41,748 bases of DNA from Actinomadura fibrosa (GTDB taxonomy: Bacteria; Actinomycetota; Actinomycetes; Streptosporangiales; Streptosporangiaceae): the NCBI RefSeq assembly GCF_900659615.1, contig NZ_CAACUY010000067.1, forward strand, positions 1 to 41,748. The letters are read 5' to 3'. Below, one piece after another: positions 18,217 through 25,954 of this stretch. The translations under genes and the position numbers were made by a program. The first letter of the stretch is position 1. Each line of letters opens with the position of its first letter. The notes beneath the pieces are model-generated. The model searched no databases, had not been told where the DNA came from, and was given only the letters and a program-made list of their open reading frames with translations.

Positions 18217-19782
18217 TCAGGCGAGGGGGCCGGTGACGGCCTCGGCGGCGGCGACCAGCGAGCCGTCCCGGACGAGCCCGGCGGCGGCGGCGATCTCGGG
18301 TGCGAGGTAGCGGTCGGGGCCGGGCGGCGGGACGAGCTCGCGCAGCCGCGCCACCACGGCGGCCGTGGCGGGCCCCGGGCGCAGCGGCCGGCGCAGGTCG
18401 AGCGCCCGCGCGGCGGTGAGGATCTCGATGGCGACCACCTGGGTCAGCCCGTCCACCGCCCGGCGGAGCTTGCGGGCCGCGTTCCAGCCCATCGAGACGT
18501 GGTCCTCCTGCATCGCCGAGCTCGGGATCGAGTCGGCGCTGGACGGCGCCGCGAGCCGCTTCAGGTCGGAGACGATCGCGGCCTGCGTGTACTGGGCGAT
18601 CATGTGGCCGGAGTCGACGCCCGGGTCCTCGGCGAGGAACGCGGGCAGCCCGCCCGAGCGGGCCTTGTCGAGCATCCGGTCGGTGCGCCGCTCCGACATC
18701 GACGCGACGTCCGCGGTCGGGACGGCCAGGAAGTCCAGCACGTACGCGACCGGCGCGCCGTGGAAGTTGCCGTTGGACTCGACCCGCCCGTCCGGCAGCA
18801 CGACGGGGTTGTCGACGGCGGAGGCCAGCTCCCGCCCGGCGACCAGCTCGGCGTGCGCGAGCGTGTCGCGCGCCGCGCCGTGGACCTGCGGGGCGCAGCG
18901 CAGCGAGTAGGCGTCCTGGACGCGGGTGCAGTCGGGCCCGCGGTGCGACTCCATGATCTCCGAAGCGGCCAGCAGGACCCGCAGGTTCGCCGCGGACGCG
19001 GCCTGCCCCGGATGCGGCCGGAGCTCCTGGAGGTCGGCGGCGAACACCCGGTCGGTGCCGAGGAGCGCCTCCACGGTCATCGCGGCGGCCACGTCCGCGG
19101 CGATCAGCAGCCGGCGCAGGTCGCCGATGGCGAGGACGAGCATGCCGAGCATCCCGTCCGTGCCGTTCAGCAGCGCCAGCCCCTCCTTGGCCCGCAGCTC
19201 CACCGGCGCGATGCCCTCCTCGGCAAGGGCCTGCGCGGCGGGCTTGAGCTCGCCGTTCCGATCCCTGACCGACCCCTCCCCGATCAGCGCGAGCGCGACA
19301 TGGGCCAGCGGAGCGAGATCACCGGAGCACCCGAGGCTGCCGTGCTCGAAGACCTGCGGCGTGATCCCGGCGTTGAGCAGCCTGGCCAGCGTCCGCGCCG
19401 TCACGGGCTGGACGCCGGTGCGGCCCGTGGCGAGCGTCCGCAGCCGGAGCAGCATCAGCGCCCGGACGACCTCCCGCTCCACCTCGGGCCCCGACCCCGC
19501 CGCATGCGACCGGACGATGTTGAGCTGCAACTGCGCCCGCATCTCCGGGGCGATGTGCCGGGTGGCGAGCGCCCCGAAGCCCGTGGAGACCCCGTAAACA
19601 GGCGTCGGCCGGGACGCCAGCTCCTCGATGTGCGCCCGCGACTCGCCGATGAGCTTGAGCGCCTCGTCCGTCAGCGAGACCGCCGCTCCGCCCCTGGCCA
19701 CGGCCGTGATCTCGTCGAAGGTCAGCGGTTCCGGGCCGACCTGGACGCTGGTGTCCCCCATGCCGAAATCCATACCCACCAT
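18217..19782 (-). CDS. hutH: Histidine ammonia-lyase
   Basis: First step of histidine degradation: deaminates histidine to urocanate using the MIO group. About 520 residues. Motifs: VYGVSTGFGALATR (catalytic Tyr63), the MIO tripeptide in GSLGCSGDLAPLAH (Cys152-Ser153-Gly154; Cys in place of Ala also occurs in Streptomyces HutH, from memory), QDAYSLRCAPQVHG and DNPVVLPDG...NGNFHGAP. First gene of the minus-strand hut operon. The start could be ATG 19782 or ATG 19773; the latter has GGTGGGT just upstream. Confidence 0.97.
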   Translation of the reverse strand: MVGMDFGMGDTSVQVGPEPLTFDEITAVARGGAAVSLTDEALKLIGESRAHIEELASRPTPVYGVSTGFGALATRHIAPEMRAQLQLNIVRSHAAGSGPEVEREVVRALMLLRLRTLATGRTGVQPVTARTLARLLNAGITPQVFEHGSLGCSGDLAPLAHVALALIGEGSVRDRNGELKPAAQALAEEGIAPVELRAKEGLALLNGTDGMLGMLVLAIGDLRRLLIAADVAAAMTVEALLGTDRVFAADLQELRPHPGQAASAANLRVLLAASEIMESHRGPDCTRVQDAYSLRCAPQVHGAARDTLAHAELVAGRELASAVDNPVVLPDGRVESNGNFHGAPVAYVLDFLAVPTADVASMSERRTDRMLDKARSGGLPAFLAEDPGVDSGHMIAQYTQAAIVSDLKRLAAPSSADSIPSSAMQEDHVSMGWNAARKLRRAVDGLTQVVAIEILTAARALDLRRPLRPGPATAAVVARLRELVPPPGPDRYLAPEIAAAAGLVRDGSLVAAAEAVTGPLA

Positions 19783-19827
19783 CCCAGCCCCGGGACCGCC
19801 GCCACGGCAGGGCCCGCCCGCCGGAAC

Positions 19828-19847
19828 TGTCTGGCATGCGAGACAAT
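19828..19847 (+). promoter_or_regulatory. Candidate hut operator over the iclR -10 region
   Basis: TGTCTGGCATGCGAGACA (19828-19845) is an 18-bp near-palindrome with 16 of 18 positions symmetric, lying between hutH and iclR. GACAAT (19842-19847) within and next to it could serve as the iclR -10 element 6 bases before GTG 19854. From memory, the corynebacterial IclR-type HutR site is TCTGwwATwCCAGA; TCTGGCATGCGAGA here agrees at 10 of its 11 fixed positions. Likely bound by the adjacent IclR protein. Confidence 0.6.
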
Positions 19848-19853
19848 GACCGG

Positions 19854-20615
19854 GTGAGCCAGGTACCGGCCGCGCGGCGCGCGCTCGCCGTCCTGCGGCT
19901 GCTGGCCGGATCGGCCGGGCCGCTGCCCGCCTCCGCGATCGCCCGGTCCCTCGGCCTGCCGCGCTCCAGCACCTACCACCTCCTGACCGCGATGGCCGAG
20001 GACGGCTTCGTCGCCTACGTCCCGGAGGAGCGCCGCTGGGGCCTCGGCGTCGCCGCGTTCGAGATCGGCTCCGCCTACCTGCGGCACGAGCCCCTCGAAC
20101 GCCTCGCCCGCCCCCTGCTGCGCCGCCTCGTCGACCGCGTCGGCGAGATCGCCCAGCTCGGCGTCCTGCACGGCGCCGAGACCCTCTACCTGCTGAAGGA
20201 GCAGCCGCCCCGGCACGCCACCCTCGTCACCGACGTCGGCGTCCGGATGCCCGCCCAGCTCACCGCGAGCGGCCGGTCGATGCTCGCCTTCCTGCCCCCG
20301 GCCCAGGTCCGGGCGCTGTTCCCCCGCTCGTTCGTGGACCGCACCGGACGGGGCCCCCGCACCCTCCGCGAGCTGCGCCGCGTCCTCGCCGAGGACGCCC
20401 GCCGCGGCTGGTCGGCCGAGGACGGCCACATCACCGAGGGCTTCGCGAGCATCGCGGCCTGCTGCTTCGACCACACCGGCCACCCCACGGCCGCGATCAC
20501 CGTCACGTTCCGCCGCGAGGACCGTCCCGAGGCCACCTGGCCGGCCCTCGCCGCCCCCGTCCGCGCCACCGCCGCCGACCTCACCGCCCGCCTGGGCGGC
20601 CGCCCGCCGGAGTAG
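19854..20615 (+). CDS. IclR-family regulator, probable hut regulator (HutR-like)
   Basis: 253 residues: N-terminal winged helix (residues about 1-65, ARRALAVLRLLAG then LPRSSTYHLLTAMAEDGFV) and the IclR effector domain (LGVLHGAETLYLLKEQ, LTASGRSMLAFLP, GWSAEDGHITEGFASIAACCFD). It is divergent from hutH, so it probably controls the hut operon in response to histidine or urocanate. ATG 19836 lies inside the candidate operator; GTG 19854 (then SQVPAARRALAV) fits the conserved N-terminus and a leaderless start. Confidence 0.88.
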   Translation: MSQVPAARRALAVLRLLAGSAGPLPASAIARSLGLPRSSTYHLLTAMAEDGFVAYVPEERRWGLGVAAFEIGSAYLRHEPLERLARPLLRRLVDRVGEIAQLGVLHGAETLYLLKEQPPRHATLVTDVGVRMPAQLTASGRSMLAFLPPAQVRALFPRSFVDRTGRGPRTLRELRRVLAEDARRGWSAEDGHITEGFASIAACCFDHTGHPTAAITVTFRREDRPEATWPALAAPVRATAADLTARLGGRPPE

Positions 20616-20655
20616 TATCCGATCAAGTCGGGCGGACGACACGAAGGCGACGGCC

Positions 20656-21219
20656 ATGGACCCCCTCCCCCCGCACGTGAAGCCCCGCGCCCACCACTAC
20701 ATGTACGCCCACGTCATCCTCAGGGACAGCGCCTTCCTCTCCAAGGACGGCCTCCCCACCTACGGCGCCATGGGCCTCGTCGGCCTCGCCCTCAAAGGCA
20801 AGCTGCGAGCCCACGTCATCGACGAGTGGACGCAGGTGGGCACCCAGCTTCCTCCCGATGAGGAGCGGATCCCGCCGACCGGCATCGAGGCCGAGTTCCT
20901 CCAGCTCGCCGGCCACGACGCCGCCCTCGTCACGCTGCCGCCCCCGGAACGCGCGTCCGAGGCGCACTACGTCGTCATCGCGCACCACGGCGCGCGTCCC
21001 GAGATGCGCTACTTCACCCTGGAACGCAGCTTCCCCACCGAGAGCGGCGAACCCACCGCGGTCGTCGCCGAATGGCTAGGGCCTGACAAGGGCCGCGTCA
21101 ACTACGGCGCCCTCACGGCCCCCGACCGCGAAGCCTTCATGACCAGGCTCAGCGAACTCCTGGAAAGCGGTCCGCCGCCCCAAGGCCAGAAGAAGCGCAA
21201 ACGCTTCGGCCTCTTCTGA
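20656..21219 (+). CDS. Hypothetical protein, 187 residues
   Basis: Unrecognised. It starts MDPLPPHVKPRAHHYMYAHV and is cytosolic by appearance (no signal peptide or membrane segment), with mixed alpha/beta character and a basic C-terminus (GQKKRKRFGLF). The ATG at 20656 has GAAGGCGACGGCC upstream. It lies 40 bases after iclR on the same strand and converges on a lipoprotein gene 4 bases beyond its stop. Codon use is typical of the genome, so the gene is real. Confidence 0.75.
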   Translation: MDPLPPHVKPRAHHYMYAHVILRDSAFLSKDGLPTYGAMGLVGLALKGKLRAHVIDEWTQVGTQLPPDEERIPPTGIEAEFLQLAGHDAALVTLPPPERASEAHYVVIAHHGARPEMRYFTLERSFPTESGEPTAVVAEWLGPDKGRVNYGALTAPDREAFMTRLSELLESGPPPQGQKKRKRFGLF

Positions 21220-21223
21220 CACC

Positions 21224-21838
21224 TCAAGACCAGGTCGCCTGCTCCAGACGGGTGACGAGGCCGGCGGTCTCCCAGTTGTCCACGACGAGGATGCGGGACT
21301 GCGGCAGGTGCAGCGTCCGCTGGGTGAAACCGCCCTCCTTCGCTCCCCCGGCCGGACTGATGCACGTGATGTCCCACTCGCGGTAGTCGCCCCGGTGCCC
21401 GGTGCCCACCTGCGCCAGCCTCTCGGCGGTCGGCGCCTGCGGCGTGGTCTGGAACGTCTCCGGCGCGTTCGGGCACGGCACCGAGTCCGACTGCGGATAG
21501 AACGGCTTCGCGGGCGTGAACGGCCCGCCCTCATCGCCCCGCGCGATGTCCTCGGCGCCGAACAGCCAGAACCCCCGGCACGTGTCCGCCTCGGGATATC
21601 CCTGCTTCTGGCAGTCGCCCCCGGTGACCACGTGCATGCGGGAGCCGTCCGTCTCCCCGCGCCAGGTGTACGGGACCTGGAGGGCCATCCCGTTGAACTC
21701 CAGCCGCTTCTCGAAGCTCGAACTCTTCTTCGTGGACGTGTGCCTCCGCGTCGTGGAGTTCGTCCCGACATGGACGGTGCACGCCGACAACGGCAGCAGA
21801 GCGAGCGCGACGGACAGCGCGACGTGACGCTTGAACAA
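21224..21838 (-). CDS. Secreted lipoprotein of unknown function
   Basis: 204 residues with a lipoprotein signal peptide: Lys/Arg start (MFKRHVALSV), hydrophobic core and lipobox LSAC with Cys20. A Thr/Ser/Lys linker leads to a globular domain with several Cys (GGDCQKQGYPEADTC, PCPNAPE, ITCISPAGG), which may form disulfides outside the membrane. The start is TTG at 21838, preceded by a GGGGGGA ribosome site. No family recognised. The gap 21839-22012 upstream shows no other gene. Confidence 0.75.
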   Translation of the reverse strand: MFKRHVALSVALALLPLSACTVHVGTNSTTRRHTSTKKSSSFEKRLEFNGMALQVPYTWRGETDGSRMHVVTGGDCQKQGYPEADTCRGFWLFGAEDIARGDEGGPFTPAKPFYPQSDSVPCPNAPETFQTTPQAPTAERLAQVGTGHRGDYREWDITCISPAGGAKEGGFTQRTLHLPQSRILVVDNWETAGLVTRLEQATWS

Positions 21839-22012
21839 GACCGGTCCCCCCTGTGGACAAGCGTCGGAGGACCTTTTCCCCGTGCCCCCCGACGGACAGC
21901 ACGCCGACCCGTTTGCCCGGACCGGCGTCCAGAGCAGGCTGCCGGACGGACCACCGCCCAGCCCAGGGACCGTTGTCCCGTTCCACCGGGCACCCCACCA
22001 GGGACACCCGCG

Positions 22013-22441
22013 TCATCCCGAGAGCGACATGCCCTCGCAGTAGCCGTCCGGAGGACTCCCCCAGGAGATCCAGAGGAGGACGAGAGCGATCAGGGCGAAC
22101 GCGCCCACCATCACGATCAAGGTGGGTCCGAGATCGCTGCGGATGTCCGAATCCGTGGACCGGCAGAGCACGCCATGCGCCCAGAAGGCCAGCGCGCCGC
22201 ACACCACGGCGACCGACGGCATCACGATGAGCCCGGCGATGCCCAGGACGTTGACCGAGAAGGCCCCGCCCGCATCCGGACCGTTTCCGCAGTCACCCCA
22301 GGAAGCGGCGGTCGCGAAGTAGCTGACGAAGGCGCAGCCCACTCCGACCAGCGGGGACACCTTGAACAACCTCGTCCACAGCTCGTTCCGCGGCAACGGC
22401 GGCCTCGCCTGGGACTCGTCACGTAAAGGACCTTGTTCCAT
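22013..22441 (-). CDS. Small membrane protein of unknown function
   Basis: 142 residues with three likely membrane segments: around VSPLVGVGCAFVSYFATAA, VNVLGIAGLIVMPSVAVVCG and TLIVMVGAFALIALVLLWIS. I chose ATG 22441 (MEQGPLRDESQ). A GTG at 22531 is in frame and overlaps the methyltransferase stop by 4 bases, but the intervening codons (TGT, TTT, GTT) are unlike the genome, so that stretch is probably intergenic. It follows the RiPP methyltransferase on the same strand; any link is unproven. Confidence 0.65.
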   Translation of the reverse strand: MEQGPLRDESQARPPLPRNELWTRLFKVSPLVGVGCAFVSYFATAASWGDCGNGPDAGGAFSVNVLGIAGLIVMPSVAVVCGALAFWAHGVLCRSTDSDIRSDLGPTLIVMVGAFALIALVLLWISWGSPPDGYCEGMSLSG

Positions 22442-22527
22442 GGAGACATGCTCGCGGGCGGACACCCACATACCGAGCGACCAAACAAAAACCTCACAAC
22501 ATCCCCACGACCCCCACACCGCAGCGG

Positions 22528-23676
22528 TCACTGATCAAGCGGATGATCCTCGGAGTCGAGCCACAGGCGTTGCCCCTCGGCGTTCACGGTGATGCCCCAC
22601 CGAGCAGCGGCAGGACGGCCGAGCCCGTCCCACCAGCGGTAGGCCGCCTCGACCTCGTCCCACAGACTCCGGACGCCCTGCTGACGGACCGTGAACGCCT
22701 CGACGTCCCGCTCATGGACGAGGCCGGCCCACGAACGCGACCACGGATCGATCAGCCAGACCGTGTAGGCGCCGTCCTCCCCGTTCTCGACGACGAGCCG
22801 ACACCGGCGAACCCTCAGCCCCACTGCCAGCGAAGCGTCATACTCCCCGAAGACCTCGTACGGATGCAGCGAGGTCACCGACCGCCGTGCCCCGTCCCAA
22901 TCCCAGACGTCACGCGCCAGGGAAGCCCGCCTGCCGCGCTGACTCCGCAGTGGCATGAACGCGACGTCCCCCACCACGCGGCCGCGCATGGCACCGTCCC
23001 GCGAAACCGTGAACGACACGAGCGCGCCATTGTGGAGATCGGTGGCCCAAGGAACCAGAACCCGCCCGCCAGGACGCACCTGTTCCGCCCACGCATAAGG
23101 CACCCGCCCCGCCGCAACGGTGGCGATCACCCGGTCATACGGCGCGCCGGGCCGATGACCAAGCGCACCATCACCGACGACCACCGTGACGCCGTAGCCG
23201 TTATCGCCGAGCGCTCTCTTGGCGTGTTCAGCGACCCGGGCGTCCACCTCCACGGTCGTGACGGCCGCAGCACCAAGCCGTTCGGCCAGCAGGGCGGCGT
23301 TCCATCCGGTTCCGGTGCCGACTTCGAGGACCGCCATCCCCGGCTCCACGTCCAGCGCCGCCAGCATCAACGCCACCACATCGGGACGGCTGGCCGAACT
23401 GGTGATCTCATCGCCGATCAGCCCCGGCCCGGCCGGAACGCCGTCGTCCACCTGAGTGATCACGAAATCGCTGGCATAGCAAAGGCTCAACCAGGCGGCC
23501 TCATCATCAACACGACGCACCGGCACCAGCCGGCCGCCCTCCTGCGTCCACACCGTCTCAGGAATGAACCGATGCCGAGGCACACGCAGGAAGACGTCCC
23601 GCCACTCCGACACCAGATCACCCCCCTCCACCAACTCCTCAACCATCCGCCCCAGCAGCCCCGCAGCGTCGATCAC
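22528..23676 (-). CDS. PIMT-like O-methyltransferase of a RiPP (imiditide-type) locus
   Basis: 382 residues. The N-terminal two thirds is a protein-L-isoaspartate O-methyltransferase homologue: VPRHRFIPETVW (29-43) and SAM motif VLEVGTGTGWNAALL (116-130), then VEVDARVAEHAK. True PIMTs are about 210-230 residues; this one has a C-terminal extension ending YRWWDGLGRP...RWGITV (346-364), the type of C-terminal motif described for RiPP-associated PIMT homologues. Such enzymes methylate an Asp side chain, which then cyclises to aspartimide. The GTG start at 23676 follows the precursor stop with no gap, so translation is coupled; GAAGGG lies about 9 bases upstream. Confidence 0.88.
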   Translation of the reverse strand: MIDAAGLLGRMVEELVEGGDLVSEWRDVFLRVPRHRFIPETVWTQEGGRLVPVRRVDDEAAWLSLCYASDFVITQVDDGVPAGPGLIGDEITSSASRPDVVALMLAALDVEPGMAVLEVGTGTGWNAALLAERLGAAAVTTVEVDARVAEHAKRALGDNGYGVTVVVGDGALGHRPGAPYDRVIATVAAGRVPYAWAEQVRPGGRVLVPWATDLHNGALVSFTVSRDGAMRGRVVGDVAFMPLRSQRGRRASLARDVWDWDGARRSVTSLHPYEVFGEYDASLAVGLRVRRCRLVVENGEDGAYTVWLIDPWSRSWAGLVHERDVEAFTVRQQGVRSLWDEVEAAYRWWDGLGRPAAARWGITVNAEGQRLWLDSEDHPLDQ

Positions 23677-23787
23677 CTACGCGCCCTTCTCATGCTTGCC
23701 TCCACCGGGCGGGTTCTTCGGATCCTTCGGAGGGACCGGCTTATCCCACTTGCCGTCACCTTGCTTCTTCTCATCGTGTTTGCCCAT
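23677..23787 (-). CDS. RiPP precursor peptide (imiditide-like), 36 residues
   Basis: An ORF below common length cut-offs: ATG 23787 to TAG 23677. The peptide begins MGKHDEKKQGDGKWDK, continues Pro/Lys/Asp-rich and ends GGGKHEKGA. It has 9 Lys, 2 His, 4 Asp and 2 Glu, no Cys and no hydrophobic leader. AAGGGA lies about 8 bases before the ATG. Its stop codon directly abuts the start of the PIMT-like enzyme. Imiditide precursors are charged, linear peptides read by such enzymes. Asp11-Gly12 is the only Asp-Gly pair and the best candidate aspartimide site (inference). Confidence 0.78.
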   Translation of the reverse strand: MGKHDEKKQGDGKWDKPVPPKDPKNPPGGGKHEKGA

Positions 23788-23894
23788 CTCCAGTTCCCTT
23801 CTATGCGAGCGCGACCTATGGAGGCACTCGTCTATCGCGATCACTTAGAATGCATCTCTCGGCACTCTATGTAGTTGCCGTTGCGTTGGCCCGA

Positions 23895-23921
23895 ACTCCG
23901 CCGAAGGTGTGGCTTCGGAGT
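23895..23921 (-). terminator. Hairpin between the anti-sigma-type gene and the RiPP operon
   Basis: CCGAAG (23901-23906) pairs with CTTCGG (23913-23918) around a 6-base loop; outer ACT/AGT bases pair after a 3-base bulge. It lies after the stop at 23958 of the upstream minus-strand gene and before the precursor gene, so it may separate the two transcripts. No gene is visible in 23788-23957; the RiPP promoter should lie there but I cannot assign its hexamers. Confidence 0.4.
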
Positions 23922-23957
23922 CAGCAAATGGCTCTCAGCGTGAGATCCCGCCTCGGA

Positions 23958-24389
23958 TCATGGGGCGGGGCGGTGTGCGGGGAAGGTCGCGCGGACGGTG
24001 CGGCCGTGCGCGTCGCCCTTCCATGACCAGGTGGCGGCCAGCGCCTCGACGGTCAGGAGGCCGCGTCCGCCCTCTGCCAGCGGGTCCGCGTCCCGGAGGC
24101 GCGGTCGTCCCGCCCCGCCCTCATCGCGGACGGAGACGATGACCCCGGCCACGTCGCTGCGCACCTCCACGGTGAAGTGCCCGCCCTGCTCACCCGAGCG
24201 GCTGTGTCGGAGCGCGTTGACGACCAACTCGTTCAGGACGAGCAGGATGTCGTCCAGCCCAGGGACGTCGGTGAGCAGGTGCGCCGCGAAGGCACGGACG
24301 GCCCGCGCCTGGTCGGTCCTGCCAGGGAACTCCCGGCACCAGTACATCGGCTGACCGACCTCAGCGGGGACGGGAATGGCAAGCAACAT
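23958..24389 (-). CDS. HATPase_c ATP-binding protein (RsbW/anti-sigma type)
   Basis: 143 residues of the GHKL ATPase fold: N box LVLNELVVNALRHS, G1-like SVRDEGGAGRP and G2 EGGRGLLTVEAL. Stand-alone proteins of this type in actinomycetes act as anti-sigma factor kinases or as partners of XRE/DUF397 pairs. ATG 24389 has GAGGTGATCG directly upstream. It is divergent from the XRE regulator, the usual arrangement of this actinomycete module. Confidence 0.9.
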   Translation of the reverse strand: MLLAIPVPAEVGQPMYWCREFPGRTDQARAVRAFAAHLLTDVPGLDDILLVLNELVVNALRHSRSGEQGGHFTVEVRSDVAGVIVSVRDEGGAGRPRLRDADPLAEGGRGLLTVEALAATWSWKGDAHGRTVRATFPAHRPAP

Positions 24390-24512
24390 CGATCACCTCG
24401 TGTAACGATCCGTTCTCGGGCCGTTCCATCGTCACCGCCGCGAACCCGCCCGTACGCGAAAGCGCAGACCAGGAGGCCCCGGTCCGCACCTGACACACCG
24501 CCGCCGCGAACG

Positions 24513-24540
24513 TTCGGCTCGTTTACGTAAACGGATCGAA
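24513..24540. promoter_or_regulatory. Palindromic operator between the ATPase and XRE genes
   Basis: CGTTTACGTAAACG (24520-24533) is a perfect 14-bp palindrome, flanked by further symmetric TTCG and CGAA, giving 22 of 28 symmetric positions. It sits in the 274-base divergent region 24390-24663, which has no gene. It is probably the site of the XRE regulator or another dimeric repressor. Confidence 0.6.
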
Positions 24541-24663
24541 CGCCACCCTCACGTGACAGACGCCTTCCGAACGCCCTTTCGAGGACGCGGACGGTCTGCA
24601 TCTGCTAACACAGAGTGGCGACACCTCGTCCCCCGTCCGCCGGACCGAGCCTGGAGGCCACCG

Positions 24664-25539
24664 GTGAGCAGCCCGTTCGTCCGCCGTCGCCGCCTCGCCG
24701 CCGAACTGCGGGCCCTCCGCGAGCAGCGGGGCATGACCGCCGATGATCTCGCCCGCGCCATCTACCGCTCCCGCATGACGGTCTCCAAACTGGAGAACGC
24801 CCGCTGCCGCCCCGACCTTGGCGACATCTCGAACATCTTGGGCGCCCTGGGCGTCGAGGACGACGAGTGGCAGCGCATCTTCGCGATAGCCCGCGGAGCC
24901 GCCCGACGCGGCTGGTGGGACGCCTACGGCGACGCGATGGGCGACCGCCAGCGCATGTACGCCGACGTCGAGTCGGGCGCCGCCACAATCCGCGGCTACA
25001 ACCAATTCGGGTTCCCAGGCATCCTGCAGACTCCTGACTTCATCAGGGCTCTTATCAAGCTGGACGAGGCGGCCGGCCCACTCGACTACGATCCCGTCCG
25101 CGTGCTTGAAGCTCGCCTGAAGCGTCAGGAAACCGCCCTCGGCGCTGGGGGACCGGCCTTTGACATCGTTCTGGACGAATTCGTCATGCGCCGCCTGGCG
25201 GTTGACGCGAACGTCATGAGCACTCAGCTCACACATCTGGTCTCGCTGGTCTCAGCGGAACCTCGACTGAGCGTCTACGTGCTACCGGTCGACGCCCGCG
25301 TCAAGGGGGGATTTCTGGCAAGATCCTCCTTTTTGATCTATACCTTCCCCGATCAGGATGATCCCCCGATGGTCATCGCGGACACAGCGGGGGCCGATGT
25401 CGTGCACACCGAAGCCGACCACGTGACCCGCTACGTCGAGATGTTCGAGCGGCTTCGAGCAGCATCTCTGTCAACGGTTAGCAGCCTCACGCTTCTAGAT
25501 GAGGCTGCCCGCCGCCTCGGCGACCTGAGAGGATCGTAA
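24664..25539 (+). CDS. XRE-family regulator with DUF5753 domain
   Basis: 291 residues. Residues about 10-65 form a helix-turn-helix (RRLAAELRALREQRGMTADDLARAI...MTVSKLENAR), followed by the DUF5753 region (ESGAATIRGYNQFGFPGILQT, LDEFVMRRLA, VDARVKGGFLARSSFLIYTF, RYVEMFERLRAASLS). GTG 24664 has GGAGG 7 bases upstream; the open frame before it is not conserved. The three DUF397 genes follow at once. XRE/DUF397 pairs act in development and antibiotic control in Streptomyces (BldB/WhiJ type). Confidence 0.93.
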   Translation: MSSPFVRRRRLAAELRALREQRGMTADDLARAIYRSRMTVSKLENARCRPDLGDISNILGALGVEDDEWQRIFAIARGAARRGWWDAYGDAMGDRQRMYADVESGAATIRGYNQFGFPGILQTPDFIRALIKLDEAAGPLDYDPVRVLEARLKRQETALGAGGPAFDIVLDEFVMRRLAVDANVMSTQLTHLVSLVSAEPRLSVYVLPVDARVKGGFLARSSFLIYTFPDQDDPPMVIADTAGADVVHTEADHVTRYVEMFERLRAASLSTVSSLTLLDEAARRLGDLRGS

Positions 25540-25541
25540 GC

Positions 25542-25736
25542 ATGACGATCCGCTACGAACTTTGGCGCAAGTCCAGTCACAGCGCGCCCGACGCAGAATG
25601 CGTCGAGGTGGGACGCTCGCTCGAAGGGGTGATCGGCGTGCGGGATACCAAGCAAGACCTCAACGGCCCCGTCCTTCACTTCAGTACACGCGAGTGGAGC
25701 GATTTCCTACGAGCCGTCCGCTCCCAGACCTCCTAG
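25542..25736 (+). CDS. DUF397 protein, tandem copy 1
   Basis: 64 residues: WRKSSHSAPDAECVEVGRS, then IGVRDTKQ and GPVLHFSTREWSDFLRAVR, the standard DUF397 layout. It starts 2 bases after the XRE stop. Its last 25 residues are almost identical to copy 2. Likely antagonist or partner of the XRE protein. Confidence 0.93.
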   Translation: MTIRYELWRKSSHSAPDAECVEVGRSLEGVIGVRDTKQDLNGPVLHFSTREWSDFLRAVRSQTS

Positions 25737-25746
25737 GAGGGACGCA

Positions 25747-25944
25747 ATGACACTGCCCTCGTGCAAGAACTGGCGGAAGTCCAGTTACAGCGCCGCCAAC
25801 AGCGACTGTGTCGAGGTCGGACGGTCAGCCGAAGGGATGATCGGCGTGCGTGACACCAAGCAGGCCGTCAACGGCCCCGTCCTTCACTTCAGCACGCGCG
25901 AGTGGAGCGATTTTCTACGAGCCGTCCGCTCCCAGACCTCCTAG
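25747..25944 (+). CDS. DUF397 protein, tandem copy 2
   Basis: 65 residues, starting MTLPSCKNWRKSSYSAANSD. The ribosome site AGGAGG overlaps the preceding stop in CCTAGGAGGGACGC, and the same junction is repeated before copy 3. About 75 bases at the 3' end plus the junction nearly match those of copy 1, showing a recent tandem duplication. Confidence 0.93.
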   Translation: MTLPSCKNWRKSSYSAANSDCVEVGRSAEGMIGVRDTKQAVNGPVLHFSTREWSDFLRAVRSQTS

Positions 25945-25954
25945 GAGGGACGCG

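Noticed and set aside
16333..19857. Plus-strand open frame of 1174 codons across hutU and hutH
   Set aside because: Antisense shadow produced by high GC at third positions; its protein is Arg/Gly/Pro-rich low-complexity sequence, while the minus strand encodes clear HutU and HutH.
22441..22531. GTG start at 22531 for the membrane protein, overlapping the methyltransferase stop as GTGA
   Set aside because: The extra 30 codons use A/T-rich third positions and encode an unlikely Trp/Cys-rich N-terminus; ATG 22441 fits better, though coupling cannot be fully excluded.
23803..23874. Short plus-strand ORF opposite the RiPP leader region
   Set aside because: No ribosome site, atypical codon use and no conserved features; the minus-strand precursor ORF is much better supported.
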